A stretch of DNA of 64,000 nt from Favolaschia claudopus (taxonomy: Eukaryota; Basidiomycota; Agaricomycetes; Agaricales; Mycenaceae): positions 1 to 64,000 of the forward strand of contig JAWWNJ010000305.1 of NCBI GenBank assembly GCA_037176885.1, read 5' to 3'. This document shows, piece after piece, positions 32,818 through 45,600 of the stretch (its first letter is position 1; each line of letters starts with the position of its first letter). Made by a program: the position numbers and the translations under genes. The notes beneath the pieces are model-generated. The model did no database searches and was not told where the DNA came from. It saw only the letters and a program-made list of their open reading frames with translations.

Positions 32818-35157
32818 TCACGGAGAGCAATGTTCTAGTGCCTCAACAACAATCGGAAGCGCAGAACAACCATCCACTTTCGGTTCTGCAGGCGAACCCA
32901 TTTTCCATTCGATTATTCGATCGTCGATGCCGTCGATGGAGAACTTGTAGCGTCTCAGGAGAACTGAGATGACGACCTCTAAAAGAGAAGAAAAATCAAA
33001 TATCTATGAGTCCTGGGAACGCAATGGAGAGACTCGAATGAATGCCTTACTTACTTAACTGAAGCGGGACGAATTTGAATCCTCTAAAGAAAAAATCAGA
33101 TAAATGTGAATGAGGAATCACGAAGGAGGAAGGAAGGGAAGGAGTGGGGGAAAGAATAGGTTGACACTCACATACAACTCCTCCCCCCACCAGCGAAAGT
33201 CATCATATTCCCATAAACACCCGCAGTCCGCACATTAGCGCCCTCCGGAGCCGCCTGTCCATAACCATTGCGCCATCTCTCCGGCCGAAACTCCCGCGCG
33301 TCAGGACCCCATACCGCCTCGTTACGATTAACGCCAATGATGGAGATGTATATTTCCGTGCCTTGAGGGATGGGTATGCGACCATCAACCCCGATGATGG
33401 GTTGGGGAGAGGGGGAGGGTGTGAGGTTGTGTGGACGTTCTTGTCATACCGGTGACCGGAGGATATCTTGAAATCCGAAGTGTAAATCAGGAGATAGTGG
33501 GGATATCGATATCAATACTCGGGGGAGAAAGACGCACAGTCGAAGCGTTTCACGCACTACAGCGTCCAGATACGGTAGTCCAACCAAATCGTCGTAACTC
33601 ATCAACTCCTTCGTCTGCATTATCTCTGCCCGGAGTTTAGTTTGTACCTCGGGATTTAACGCGAGAACGTGTATTATTCTGTTGAGTGCGGATGAAGTCG
33701 TATCGGTTCCAGCGTGTATAATCATCCTGCAAAAACACACAGCCAGTCAATCGTATTAGTTTCGGGGACTCAAGAAGGATGGGAGTTCAAGACGCACGAA
33801 GCATGAGCAACCAACTCATCTTCCGTAAACTTCATATTCTCCTCCTCCGCTTTCATGTTTTTCACTGTAAATTCAAAATCCCCGCCGGCGTGAGAATCAA
33901 CTTGAACACGAGAGATAGTTGGCTCGACGCACCCCACGAGCTCATAACATCACGGGAATCATCGTTATGATCAGACCGAACCTTCTGCATCTTGTCTTGA
34001 ACCAAGGCACGGGATTTTGTCTCCATAATATCAATGATATCGCAAAACACCGCTATAGTTTTGGAAGGCAGAAATCTGAGCGCACGCCGGCAGAACGCCG
34101 GGGACACCACTTTGCATGCGATCGGCAGGAGTGGAAGAAAGGCTGCCAGTTTGTGGATGATTGGACTAATATAACATAAGTACGTGCGTTGTTAATAGGC
34201 GGAAGATGGTAAGTAGGAATGGGGGCGACAAACGTGAAACTCTTGAGAGCTTGGACATATGGATCAATTTGAATAGTAGCTGACTCGGTGCAAGACAACG
34301 AGTCGAAGGAATGGCCGAGCGCGGCACGGCCGATGGATTCGAGAGATGCTCGGCTTAGAATTGGGTAGAAATCAACCTATAGTATGCAAAATTGTTAGCT
34401 AGGTAAAACTAGACGACAGCTACAGACATACCTCTTGCTTGCCCTTACGACAGTGCTTGAGTTGCGGCTGTATTAGACCATCCCGAAGCTGTCGTGGTTT
34501 TCATTTTCCACACACACAGAGCAATCGTGAATTCAACACACCCGATAGGCGACTTCATAAAGTATAGGCACCATTTCCCTCAAATTGCTGGCCGAGAAAG
34601 CAGGCATCATGATCTTCCGATACCGACGGTGTTCGTGGCCGGTGGTGGATAATAAACCTTTGCCGAATAGGAGTTCGCTTAGACTAACGAGTATGCGTTG
34701 AGAGTGCCGCATGAAAACTGGGATGTGGATACCTGAGGAAAATACTGGATGCTTCATAGCATTCTCGGTCTTTGATTAGGACGCTGTGGAGCGCGACGGG
34801 ATCGGATATGTAGAGCTGCGAGTTCTGGATCGAAAGCGTTGACCGCTTGTACAAATTTTGATCCAAAAGTCACTCACACCAAGCAGCGCGTGGATCCGAA
34901 CGACGCCGTTGAAGTCCTTTTCAAGATGTTCGTGGAACGACGCGTTGTCTGGACCGTGTAGTCGAGCAAGATTACCTGCGATGCCATTTTGAATGTCAAC
35001 AATAGCTTTCAGCAAAGAACTTCTCACCTGCAGTGAATGAGTCCGATGGCGGACCAGGGACGTTGTGCAACGCGAAGGAGAGGTAAAGTCGCCGGAAGAC
35101 GTGCCACACGATACAGAGTAAGAGAGGACATAAAGCGAAGATGAGGGGAGGAGACAT
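32818..35157 (-). CDS. Cytochrome P450 (copy A)
   Basis: ATG at 35,157–35,155; TGA at 32,820–32,818. The N-terminal membrane anchor is PLIFALCPLLLYCIVWHVF, followed by the proline hinge NVPGPPS. Downstream exons show YISDPVALHSVLIKD, GKGLLSTTGHEHRRYRKIM (C-helix W/H-R region), the I-helix AGTDTTSSALNRI (about 33,690–33,730), K-helix ETLRL (about 33,540), PERWRNG, and the heme loop TFAGGGRSC (about 33,180–33,206) followed by GFKFVPLQLK after a short intron. The axial cysteine and the I-helix acid-alcohol pair are both present, so the enzyme is probably active. It would act as an ER monooxygenase with a P450 reductase. The substrate is unknown. It is homologous to the P450 at 36,422 and transcribed away from it. 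Confidence 0.9.
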
Positions 35158-36421
35158 CTTTGGGAGGGGGCGCCGTATCCCCGCGTTATGTACAGCTACG
35201 AAGCGAGTGTCAATTATCAGATAAGTGCGACGAGGACTCCGTCAAAAGGCGTTGGAGCAAAGTTGTGCTCGTTGTCGCACGGCAAAGAGATACCCAGGAC
35301 AATTAAACCAAGTATAGACAGTCATGGTGGGAGCGTGCTAAATTTGTGATTCACATGAAACTCACTCTGGAATAGTGAAGAGAAGGAGGCAAATGAAGTA
35401 CCAGTACTGAGTGCTAGACCAAGGCCAACTATTGAGGCTCAAGAGTTAGGGTTCGGAGGTATCTGTGCATGAAATCGTCCTCACAAAGTTTCAAACAGTG
35501 ATGTTCATGCTGTGTTCATGGCTTCAAGAGGCCGTGGAAGGAAAATGGTCCTTTGAGTATCCGCGTATCCGAGCGCAGAGGCCGAGGTAGGTATGATAAT
35601 GGATGAACTTTGAGGCCGAAGACTGGCACATGAACGGCAAGGTGGAAAGGAAGAAACCGCCAGCTGTCACGATCACGAGAAAGCTGTCATTGATTGTGAC
35701 TTAAGCGCCGAAGGCGCCTACGCGTGCTTTGATGGTCGAATTCGATGTTATCGTGAAGAGAGAACAGAGTAACATGTTCCCTCAAAGTTTGATTCTGAAC
35801 TTGAGGTTCGACCCATGTTCAAAACAAATAAAGTCGAAAATCTCTCTCGATTTGGATTTGCTGATGTTGCCGCGCCCGGGATCCCGAGATGATCTCGAGA
35901 GCTATGTACAGGGGACTCAAGAAGAGAACCGCCCTCGTGGGGCCACAGCAAACTGTATAAAACTACTATGCGCACAAATGCCAATTGCAGAACCGGCACG
36001 CTCAACCCCAGAACGCTTACTTGTAACTCACTCGTGGAAACACCATCGTCATCGCGATGTCGGGAAATAGAGACCAAAGCCGCCGCGAACGGCGTCTGTA
36101 AATAGAACATACGGAGATCATGGCCACAGCGGCGTGTACGGTGTTGAATTATTAAATGATTTCATCCTCCCGCCCGCAATAGATCACCGAAGCTGTGCTT
36201 CAAGGTTCAATATTGAAGGAAAGTAGCTCGTAAGAACTCTCGGAGGCCGCTAGGCCTCGCGGATATCATGTTACCCGTAGCTCACCACGATATTAGTTTG
36301 AGCTTTTGTCCCCACTGGCCAACTCCTCCTCGCTCATGCCCAATTTTCAATTCGCCGCAAGTCCGCAGAGCTACGTCGAAGGGATGGTTTAAAACGTCCC
36401 GATTGTGAAACGTCGACCGCA
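35158..36421. promoter_or_regulatory. Shared upstream region of divergent P450 pair
   Basis: 1.26 kb between the two P450 start codons. No gene supported: two overlapping 113–120 codon ORFs on opposite strands are unsupported. It could hold a shared bidirectional promoter, but no specific element was identified. Confidence 0.35.
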
Positions 36422-38944
36422 ATGGATCTCACCTGTCTTCACCCAGCTTCGATTCTCGTCGCTCTGATATTCTATGCGATTTTCAGAGTTGCCATACGGA
36501 TATTCCGGCTTCGATACTCGCCTTTGCGAAATCTCCCTGGGCCGCCTCGAAACTCGTGGTTCACAGGAAATCTAAGCCAATTATTCAACGCCAAGGGCCT
36601 CGCTTTTCATCAGCATCTGGTCGACGTTTATGGTGGCATGGTGAAGGTCTATGGGTTCTTCGGTGTGAGGATTTCACTTACTTTGGGGCAAAGATATAGA
36701 TCTAATAACGCTCTCAGGACCAACAGCTGGTAAGTGATTCGCGGTTTGAGTGACCATGCTAGAAAAGACAGCAGTATATCTCGGACCCACAAGCATTACA
36801 AAGCATCCTAATCAAAGAACAAGATGCATTCGAGGAAACTGCTGTTTTTGTCGAGTAAGCATCAAAACGCTTTGGAACAATCTAACACTCACGGCGATCA
36901 CCCGCATCTAATTATTTCTTCAGAACGAACAGAGTTATATTTGGCCCGGGCTTGGTGTCCACAACTGGTCAGTGGTGACAGCGGCGGCGTTCTTGTCCAC
37001 AAATATTTTCGCGAAGCCGATAAGTCATGCCTTTGAATCAGGGGAAATCCACAAACGGCAAAGAAAGATGGTCAACCCCATTTTTTCACCTAGTAATCTC
37101 CGGAATCTCGTTTCGACTTTTTATGAAGTGGCAGAAAGGGTGGGTGTCGACGAACGGAAAACCTTTCAATTTTTGTTGACTTCTGTTGAAGTTAAACAAC
37201 GTTCTGTCAAGAGAATGTATGGAAAACGAAGAACGTACCGTGATTGACATATCTCAATGGATGGTGAGTAATATTTTTTTCGATCACCGACGGTAAAGAG
37301 CACGGAATACTACTGACCGGCGTTTCATTCGACATCCCCACCAGTCTCGCGCAGCACTCGAAGCGGCGGGACAAGCCATTCTCGGATACTCCTTCGATCC
37401 GCTCGATTCGCCCGTAAACAACCCGTACACGCGCGCTATTCGGGAATTAATGTCCGTCCGTCCGCTGTCGACTTATGAAGTTCCCGATACCAATATCAGT
37501 TTATGCTGACCACATTATTCCTGCCGTGTATTTTGCAGTCCCACGATGTTTTCGCTCTCCCTCGTCCGCCAATTTGCGCCGTTTCTCGTCCGCCTCGGTC
37601 CGCCGGGGTGGCGGCGTAGAATGGTGGAATGGACGCCGAATAAGGCGGTGCAGAAGGTGAAGATGATGAGTGATGTTATGCATCATACGGCGATGGATAT
37701 TCTCGAACATGCGAGGGCGGGTTTGCAGCAGCGTGACGGACGGTATGCGAAGGATATAATCAGTTTGCTGTGTGAGCTTGGTTTCAGCAACCTAATCCTT
37801 CGTTTCAACGAATTTCTTTCATAGTAAAAGCAAATGAACGGGTTAGCGAGACGGAGCAACTCAGCGAAACGGAGTTGACGGGGCAGATGACGTACGTTTT
37901 TTTTCGACCCTGCAGGAGCATAATCACGGTGCTGATTCAGGTTGTAGCGTAATGATATTCGGTGCCCAAGATACAGCATCTTCAACGCTATCCCGCATCC
38001 TATATATGCTGTCAATAAACCCGGATGTACAGGAACGAGTCAGGGGAGAGTTACATGCCGCCGGTGCGTTGGAACGAAGATTGAGTCTGGAGGAGGTATC
38101 TGCTTTTCCTTGGCTTGATGCTGCTTTGAAGGAGACACTGCGATTGTAAGCTTCAAACTTCGATCGAGACAGATTGATATTGACCGTGGACTAGATATCC
38201 ACCTGTGCCTTTCGTCCGCCGAGTGTATGTGCTTTCTGCTCGATTGCTTAGACGACAGATTAAATGAATGGAAACACAGAGCACTCGAAGATTGTAGCAT
38301 ACCCTATATCACTAAAGAAGGAAGCCAGTCTTCAGTCATCATACCGCGCAACACGACACTCTTTGTGGGAATATCTGGCGCGAACCGCCTGGAAACTGTT
38401 TGGGGCCCTGATGCAAAGGAGTGGAAGCCAAAACGATGGCTGAACGGCGGCGCACACCAGAAATCGGAGCCAAGTTCGCGTTTGCCCGGAATATATTCGG
38501 GAATGTGAGTCCTTTCGCTGTGTCGCTAAATCTCATCGTAAAGATGTATTCTAGGATGTCGTTCTTGGCAGGTGGAAGGTCTTGCATGTGAGTTCATGAA
38601 TTCTGGAGATTGAAAAGTACTCATCAAAGCAGAGGATACAAATTCGCGGAGATGGAGATCAGTTGCGTCCTTCGAGTTTTCGTTGCCTTGAATCGGTCTA
38701 ACAGGAGGCAGAGATCATATTGACAGTCTTCTTGTCTCGATTCCGGATTTTCCCTACGCAAGACGAGATTGTGTGGAATTTGTCGCAGATCATCTCGCCC
38801 TCCGTTCGAGTTGTAGCCAGGGATGGGTCCGTCACGGAGGAGAAAGGTTTGCCGGTGTATTTGGAGGAAATCAAAGCTCGGAATGGGGAGAAGCAAAGAG
38901 AGTCTCGAGGACAAGACCGGCGCGAACGAGTTGACATTACTTAG
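36422..38944 (+). CDS. Cytochrome P450 (copy B)
   Basis: ATG at 36,422; TAG at 38,942–38,944. The anchor is ILVALIFYAIFRVAIRIFR, followed by NLPGPPRNSWFTGN. Exon 2 is only 12 nt (36,718–36,729, D-Q-Q-L) and joins to YISDPQALQSILIKEQDAFE. Then come STTGEIHKRQRKMVNPIF, SRAALEAAGQAILGYSFDP, the I-helix MIFGAQDTASSTLSRI (about 37,950–37,995), ETLRL (about 38,133–38,147), RNTTLFVGISGANR, PKRWLNG and the heme loop SFLAGGRSC (about 38,558–38,586) followed by GYKFAEMEI. The tail ends in a basic ESRGQDRRER. The apparent ORF breaks are all explained by canonical introns. Same family and similar exon layout as copy A. Substrate unknown. Confidence 0.88.
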
Positions 38945-39645
38945 ATTGGAAGCTCTCCGACTCTGACGCTCCCGAAAGAAGGTCGGGTGGGCATAGAAAG
39001 CCAGTGAATTTTGTATGAACGTGAAAGTACGCTGAAGAGATTTACGGTGATTGACGTCGGGCTTTCACAAACTTGTCTGGTGGCAGAACTTCAAGAGAAG
39101 CATGGTGGTGAACGAGGGTGAACGGAGCAAGAACGGAGCAACAAGTTTTGGTGTGACTGTCACGGTCACGACGGCCGCGACTTGAGGGTCTCACACTGAA
39201 GAAAAAGTCAGAAAAAGCACGATAATGACCTTCACAGGATTAGCCGGCCACAAACAAAGGACACAATGCATGAATTCGTCAACGAATCAAGTACAAAGTC
39301 GTAGAGACATTTGGAGGCGTGATGAGGCGTAAATGGTACAAAAACTGCAATGCCTTGCAACCGGCACACATATGTAGTGAATCGTAGTGTATGTACGGAA
39401 AGCAGCAGCGACAGAGCAAGATAAATAGCAAAGCATTTCAGATCACAGCGTAGCAAAATCGTAATAACAAACAAAACAGAAAGAAAACAGTTTCTTGAAG
39501 ATACATTGCGATCGTAAGATCGTGGAAGATTCGTATTCGTGAGAGGAGTAAGGTCGTGAAGACACGTGAATTTTTGTCAAGAGGTGAGTGAGGTTCGTGA
39601 AGGCATAGATCATGAACGGCATAGATATGAAAATCCAGCCCGCGT
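38945..39645. other. Intergenic between P450 and Ser-rich gene 3' ends
   Basis: No supported gene. A 100-codon hydrophobic minus-strand ORF (39,740–39,438) overlaps the last exon of the Ser-rich gene out of frame and was not accepted. Confidence 0.45.
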
Positions 39646-42600
39646 CTATGCTGCAGCCAGAGGTAGACGAGGCGTAGCAACAGCGCGAGCGGGAGTGGGG
39701 CGACCACGGGGTCTTGGACGATTGATTCTAAGGGATTCACCGGGGCTATGAAGAAGAGACCGGTCAGTCATGGTAGAGAACAAGAGGAAAGCGACGCACG
39801 TCATCATGAAAGAAATGCTTGTCATACTGGTATTATTCTCTTTTTGGTCCGTCGAAGTCTTCGTGCCACGCTTCGCCCAGCCCAGCGCAGATCGACGAGC
39901 CGCCGAACCGACTCGAGGACGAGCCTTTCCGGCCAAGCCCCAAGCGCCCTCGCGTTTGGGGGACAAGACGGCAGGGGACATGTGCACCTCGACGGTGGGA
40001 CTGGAATTGACGTCGACAGCCTGCAGCGCATTGTCGGTCACGAATGCACGGTGGAGCTCGCTGGGCGATGGGCGTGAAAGCAGCTCCGGCGATGCAGAAG
40101 ACGGAGCTTGGCGCTGAGGATAAGGGGAAGGGCGCGACTGAGTACGTGAGCGAACGCGACGAGGGCCATACTCCATGGGCAGCGGGCCGTAATTCTGGAC
40201 CGAGTGCTGCAGCAGAGCTTGCATCCCGTCAGGATGCTTGGGGGGCGAGAACGCTGCAAAGAACCATTAGAAAGAGGATGTATAGGGGTAGCGTAGACAC
40301 ATACCTTGCAGCGCATACAACGAGAAAGGGGTGTCCATCCAAACCCGCCGACTCTCGGTCACGGCATCCTCCGCTTCGTTCCTGAGGGTGTAGTACTTGC
40401 GGAGGACATCCTGCCACTCAGCGCCACCCGCGCTCAAATCCATCGACCCCGCATTCGACCCATCGACGACAAAGATCCCGTGGCGAGCGGTGGGACTACT
40501 CTTGTATCCACCAATCGAGGACGCAGGGCTCGGACGCTCTTCCTGGATGGTCTCGTAAACGGACGACCGAGAGGCACGAGTGGCAGCAGCGGAGTAGCGC
40601 CGCCGATGTCCATGGCCGCGACCACGAGCGCGCATCCGATCTGCAGTCGATATCGGGTGCGTGGTGTTGCAGAGTATGGGGCTGATGTGCGACACGTCAA
40701 TACTGGACATAGATCCCTCCGTCTCCGACATCGACGAGCCCTCAGCAGATGAGAGAGGCGGCGTATCCCGCCCCGAGCTTGAGGTCGTGATTGTCGATGA
40801 GCGAGAACGATTGGGGCTTGGGGCTGGGCGGGTGAATACCGCAGTAGGACGGACTAGGGTACGATAAGCAGGAGCTGACGAGGACCTGAAAGGGACTCAC
40901 ACGATGCAAAATCCTCGCCTTCTGCAACGAGAGCGCTGGCCTCAAGAGACTGCCGCTCCAAAAGCCCTTGCCGAGCGCGAATCATTCGCTCCTCGCCAAA
41001 CTTGGACGACGAGGTGGATGCGATAGAGGGCTGGCTGATGATGCGGGCTTTGTTGGGAGCCTTCTCGTCATCATGGAAAGCAGCATGCTTCCTTTTCTCG
41101 ACGCGTACACAGGGCGAGGGATTATAGCCTATGGAGCGGCGCCGCACATGGCCTCCCCCAAGCATCTGAAGAAACGATTAGAAATAAACTCCAAGATATT
41201 GCGAACACGCCACGCACCGTGACCATCGTCTCGTCTTCCCTTGGCGGGCTGTCAGTACTGTTATTGAAGCTGAGCACCGACAGCGGACGGAACTGGTGAG
41301 GCGGCAGGAGGTGACCAGTCGGCACATGGTGGTCGTCGTCTGGATGTGACACGGTCAGTCATTGGCCATCTCCAGAGATATGAGAATACTTACATCCGAA
41401 GACGCTATCCTCCGACATCGAGGAGCGATGACCTGTCCTCTCGAAGAGTGAATCTTCCGCAGATGGGCGCTCGCCGTCGATGATAGAGTCCCAGGAGGAG
41501 CGATCGCGGAAATCACTGTGGCTCTCTGGGGGCGAAGCCGAAATCGCGGTAAGCGGCTGCGCATAATCTACATCCATGAACATCTTCTCCCCGACGCCAG
41601 GCCGTCCTAGACGAGCTACAGAAACGTCGCTCATCCTCGAATCCACAGACGATTCCTGCCGGTGCTTCGCCCAGGCCGCACGTCCGCCGTTCGCTCCGTA
41701 ACTCGCATACTGATGCGCCAGACTGCTTCCGCTTGTACTAGTGTCGTTCTCGCTGAGGCGGTGACTGCCATAGCTGCGATTGTAATTGTAGAACGACACA
41801 GGCGGGCCTTGCGAAGAAACACTGAAATTCGATTCACGGTGGCGATGTCCCCGCACTGCAGCTTGCCCAGGAACAGGGGCATTGAAGTAGAAGCTCGACG
41901 CATCGCTAGCGACACGCTTTCGGGGCTGAGCATCTCGCATGAACTGGAAGGTGTCTTCGAAATTGGACATAGACACCGAGAGATCCTCCGACGATGGACG
42001 TTCTCGCAGACTGGGCATCGCCAATCCGTAATCGAAAGGATCAGAGATCCCGGGATTGGTGACATGTCCGTACGAAGAGATCGACGCAATCGAAAAGACA
42101 GACTCCTGCTTCAAGTGCGGCGCCGCAACCCGTCGATTGGTCGCAACAGGCGGAGGATAGAACGCAGGGCGATGTTGGTGGAACTCAAAGCCCCGACGGA
42201 CTTCCTCGAACGAGTCCAAACCCGTGAAGCTGATGCCAGACTGCGGTCTCGAGCGTGTACGGGAGTGCATGCTAGCCAGCGACATGCGAGAGTTCTCCAT
42301 CGCTGCGCGGCGTACACTGGTATCAGAATTGACCCGAGGACGGGGGAGGTTCTCAGCGTGAGCGAGAATCGACTTCATGACCGAATCATCTTCTTCCATG
42401 AGGAATGAGAGCGACTGACCACGCGCATGCGCAGGCGGAGGGATAATGTCGGACAGCGTCAATGGCTTCTTCGATGCTGCGGGTCTGGGCTTCGGTTTCT
42501 GCACTTCGACCTCCTCTTCAGGCAGCTCTCCTCCAAACTTGAATCTGAGATTGAGCTGACCATCGGAGGGTCCAGATGTGATATGGCGAGGACGAGGAGC

Positions 42601-45600
42601 TGCAAGTAGTGGGCTACCGTCGCTAGCGAGGCTGTCAGAGCCGGGAAGAAGCGTAGGCTCTTTGTGATCCATGAGCCGGGAGGCGGATTCCCCATCGAGG
42701 TCCATCGAATGGTCCTCCTCTTCACTAGACCCGACTCCCATCGTCAACTCCTTCATATCGATGAGGCGTGAAACCGAGTGAGGAATTTCAAAGCCCGAGG
42801 ACGAAGTAAAGCCCGACGATGAAGAGAGCTGCTCGGATGAAGACGTAGACGACCCAGACATATCCGCCTTGAAAGTAGGAGGCAGCACAGGGACAGGCGG
42901 TGGTACATCCATACAAAGCAGTCCGCGAAGATCAATCTTGGCCGGCGTCTGGACACGAACATCAGCTATCTACGAAAAAACGAGAAGAAACTAGAACGAC
43001 ATACCGCGAACGCATTCTCAAGCTGCTCCACAAAGCTCCGCCTATCAGACACCCCCGACTCATTAAGCTTCTTCAGCTCTCCAGTAAAGTCAAAGCTCTT
43101 CTTCGTGTCCTCCTCAGACCCCGACAAGGCCCCCTCGTCCATGTACCCATGATGATCAGAGTCAATGAGCTCGAAATTGAGAACCGGAAGCTGCATCGGC
43201 GGGGGTGTACCGGTCGTAGTAGAGGTAACCGCCGGCAGCGGCGCAAACGGCGGAAGCCCAGGCGACGGGAGTGGTTCCGGCGGACAAAACGACATCGTAT
43301 CATCCGTAGGCGAATGCCCGCCCGACGACGAAGCCAAAATCACCTGCAGCTCGTCCGGGATATCCGAGTCCGGGTCCGACGCGTCCAGCTCCAGCGCCTC
43401 ATGCCCCGACACGTCCGACCCGCCCATCGTCCCCCCCATCCCCAGCACCCGCTTCGACTCCCGCGCAAGCGGCATGCGCGCGCTGCCTTGGCTGCTCTTC
43501 GCGGAGGGCGGCGCATCGGGCAGGAGCGAGGACCGGTTCCGCTCGTGGCCGCGTGTGAGTACCGTAGGCAATCCACGAGCGCGGAGCGTCTCGGGGTCCT
43601 CAGCGGACATGGAGGAGCTGGAGCGCGAGCCGAAGGTGAGCGACGAAGGCGCGCGCATGTCGATACCATGCTGCTGTTCGTCCGAGGATGATGGCGACGA
43701 CACAGTGCTCGTAGTAACCAAAGCCAGCTGGGGACGAATTCGCGATGGACGCAAACGAAGAGGATGGAATACCGGTGCAGGCTCTGGCTCAGGCGAAGGC
43801 GTCATGGTACGGCGGTGAGTCCGCTTGTAACCATCGTCTCTATCATTAACTGGCGGCGTATGCTTGACACTCGGCGGCGACGCAGGAGGCCAAGGCGCAA
43901 TCTGCTGGCCAAGTATGGCTTGTGCAGACGCATTCCGTGCAGCGTAAGGACGAAGCGACGCCAACGAGCCCTCGCTAGGCCTTAAGATCTTGCCTTTCCC
44001 GGTGGGACTTTCCTCATGCCATTGCGGCCGCGGGATCATGGGGACGCGACCAGGAGACGGAGTATTAGCAGGCGTGCCCTCGAGGTCGAGGTGTGTGATG
44101 AGCTGCGCGAGGTCGTTAGTTGCAGCGTCAAGCAAGTTAAGCACACCTGCATCGATGACGAAGATATCAGAAACAGTGCCGCAAACAAAAGGTCAGAAAC
44201 TTACTATCAGCGCCGTTCTCGACAATACCTCTCGGCCGAGGCTTATTCCCCCCATTGATGATCATATCGTCAGACACGGGACGCGGACGCGGACGCTTGA
44301 CCGGCGTCGCAGACACAATCTGATAGTCTGCATCTGCATCTGCATCTCCTATCTCCTCCTCCTCACTATCACCACCATGCCCATGCCCATCCGTCGTAGC
44401 CTCCTCCACCGTAAGCATCGGCGGTCCACCGTGACCAACCCCAAGACTCTCCGGCCTCGCAGACGACGCAGACGACCGCCGGCTCCCAAATCCAGGGAAG
44501 ACATCACTCAACGGCGTCCGCCTCCTCCCCTCCGATGACCTCCGACTCTCCCTCTTCTCCTTCTCCTTGTCCTTATTATCTTTCCTCTCCTCCCGCCCCT
44601 TACCCCCCCTCACCCGATCCACAACCTCCTCCGCCCACCGCACACTACTCCCACTGCTCACCCTCGACGACCTCGAGCTCGTCCCACTCCCACTCGACGA
44701 CAACACCGAAATCGGCCGCAAACTCGAATTCGTGCTCTCCCTTTTCAAATTCGCACCTATCCCCGTCCCCAAGGCAAAAGCAGACTCAGCGCTCAACCGA
44801 TTCGGGTTAATCCCGCTGCCACCCGAAACCGTCGCCGCACCCCCAGAAGACGGCGGAGGCGCCACGAAAACACTGCTCGCCGTACTCGCCTTCCCCCCAC
44901 CACTCGCACTCCGCCCGATACTCAACGCACTGGGCAACCCCATCCCGATCCCCGTACCCGCCGCGCTCTTGCTTTTACTCAACGACGACGACCCCAATCC
45001 AAGCCCAAGGATACTCCGCTTGCGCTGCACAGGCGACGTCCCCAACGCCCCAACCTCAAAGCTACTCCCGCTGCTTTTCGGCGCGCGTTTCAATTTGTCC
45101 TTGGCTTTATCCTTCTTGGAGTCCTTGACCTTCTCCTCCTTGACCTTAACCTTCGCCTTGACCTTCTTCCCCTTCACCGTCCCCATCCCCTCGCCTTCAC
45201 CCTTCTTCGCACCCTCCGCATCCTTGTTCTCATCGGCCCCGTCCCACAACCTCGCCATACTCCTCACGCTCCTCATCGCGCGCAGCGCAATCGAGCTTTG
45301 ATCCTTGTCCTTATTCCCACCAGTACCACCACCTGGAGGAACAAGCAACCCCCCAGCCCCACTACCCGCCCCCGACATAGACATAGGCGTTCCAGACCTC
45401 GGCCCAGGCACCGGCGTCGGCGCCCTCGAAAGCGGCGTCGGCGTCGGCACCCGCCCTAAAGTCGACGCAGGCGCACCAAGCAGAATCCCGCTCCCCACCA
45501 ACGCACCCCCCATCGCGCTCGCGCTGCGCTTGAATTCCGCAGGTCTAACGGGTGCCTCGTCCTCATCCTCGTCGTTAGGACGTGAATGAGAGTAGAACGC

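Noticed and set aside
36422..38944. P450 copy B as a pseudogene
   Set aside because: Fragmented ORFs are fully explained by short canonical introns and one 12-nt exon. All P450 motifs are intact.
44567..45301. 244-codon plus-strand ORF rich in Leu/Pro
   Set aside because: Exactly antisense to exon 3 of the Ser-rich gene, whose GC-rich codons leave the opposite strand open. No splice or start support.
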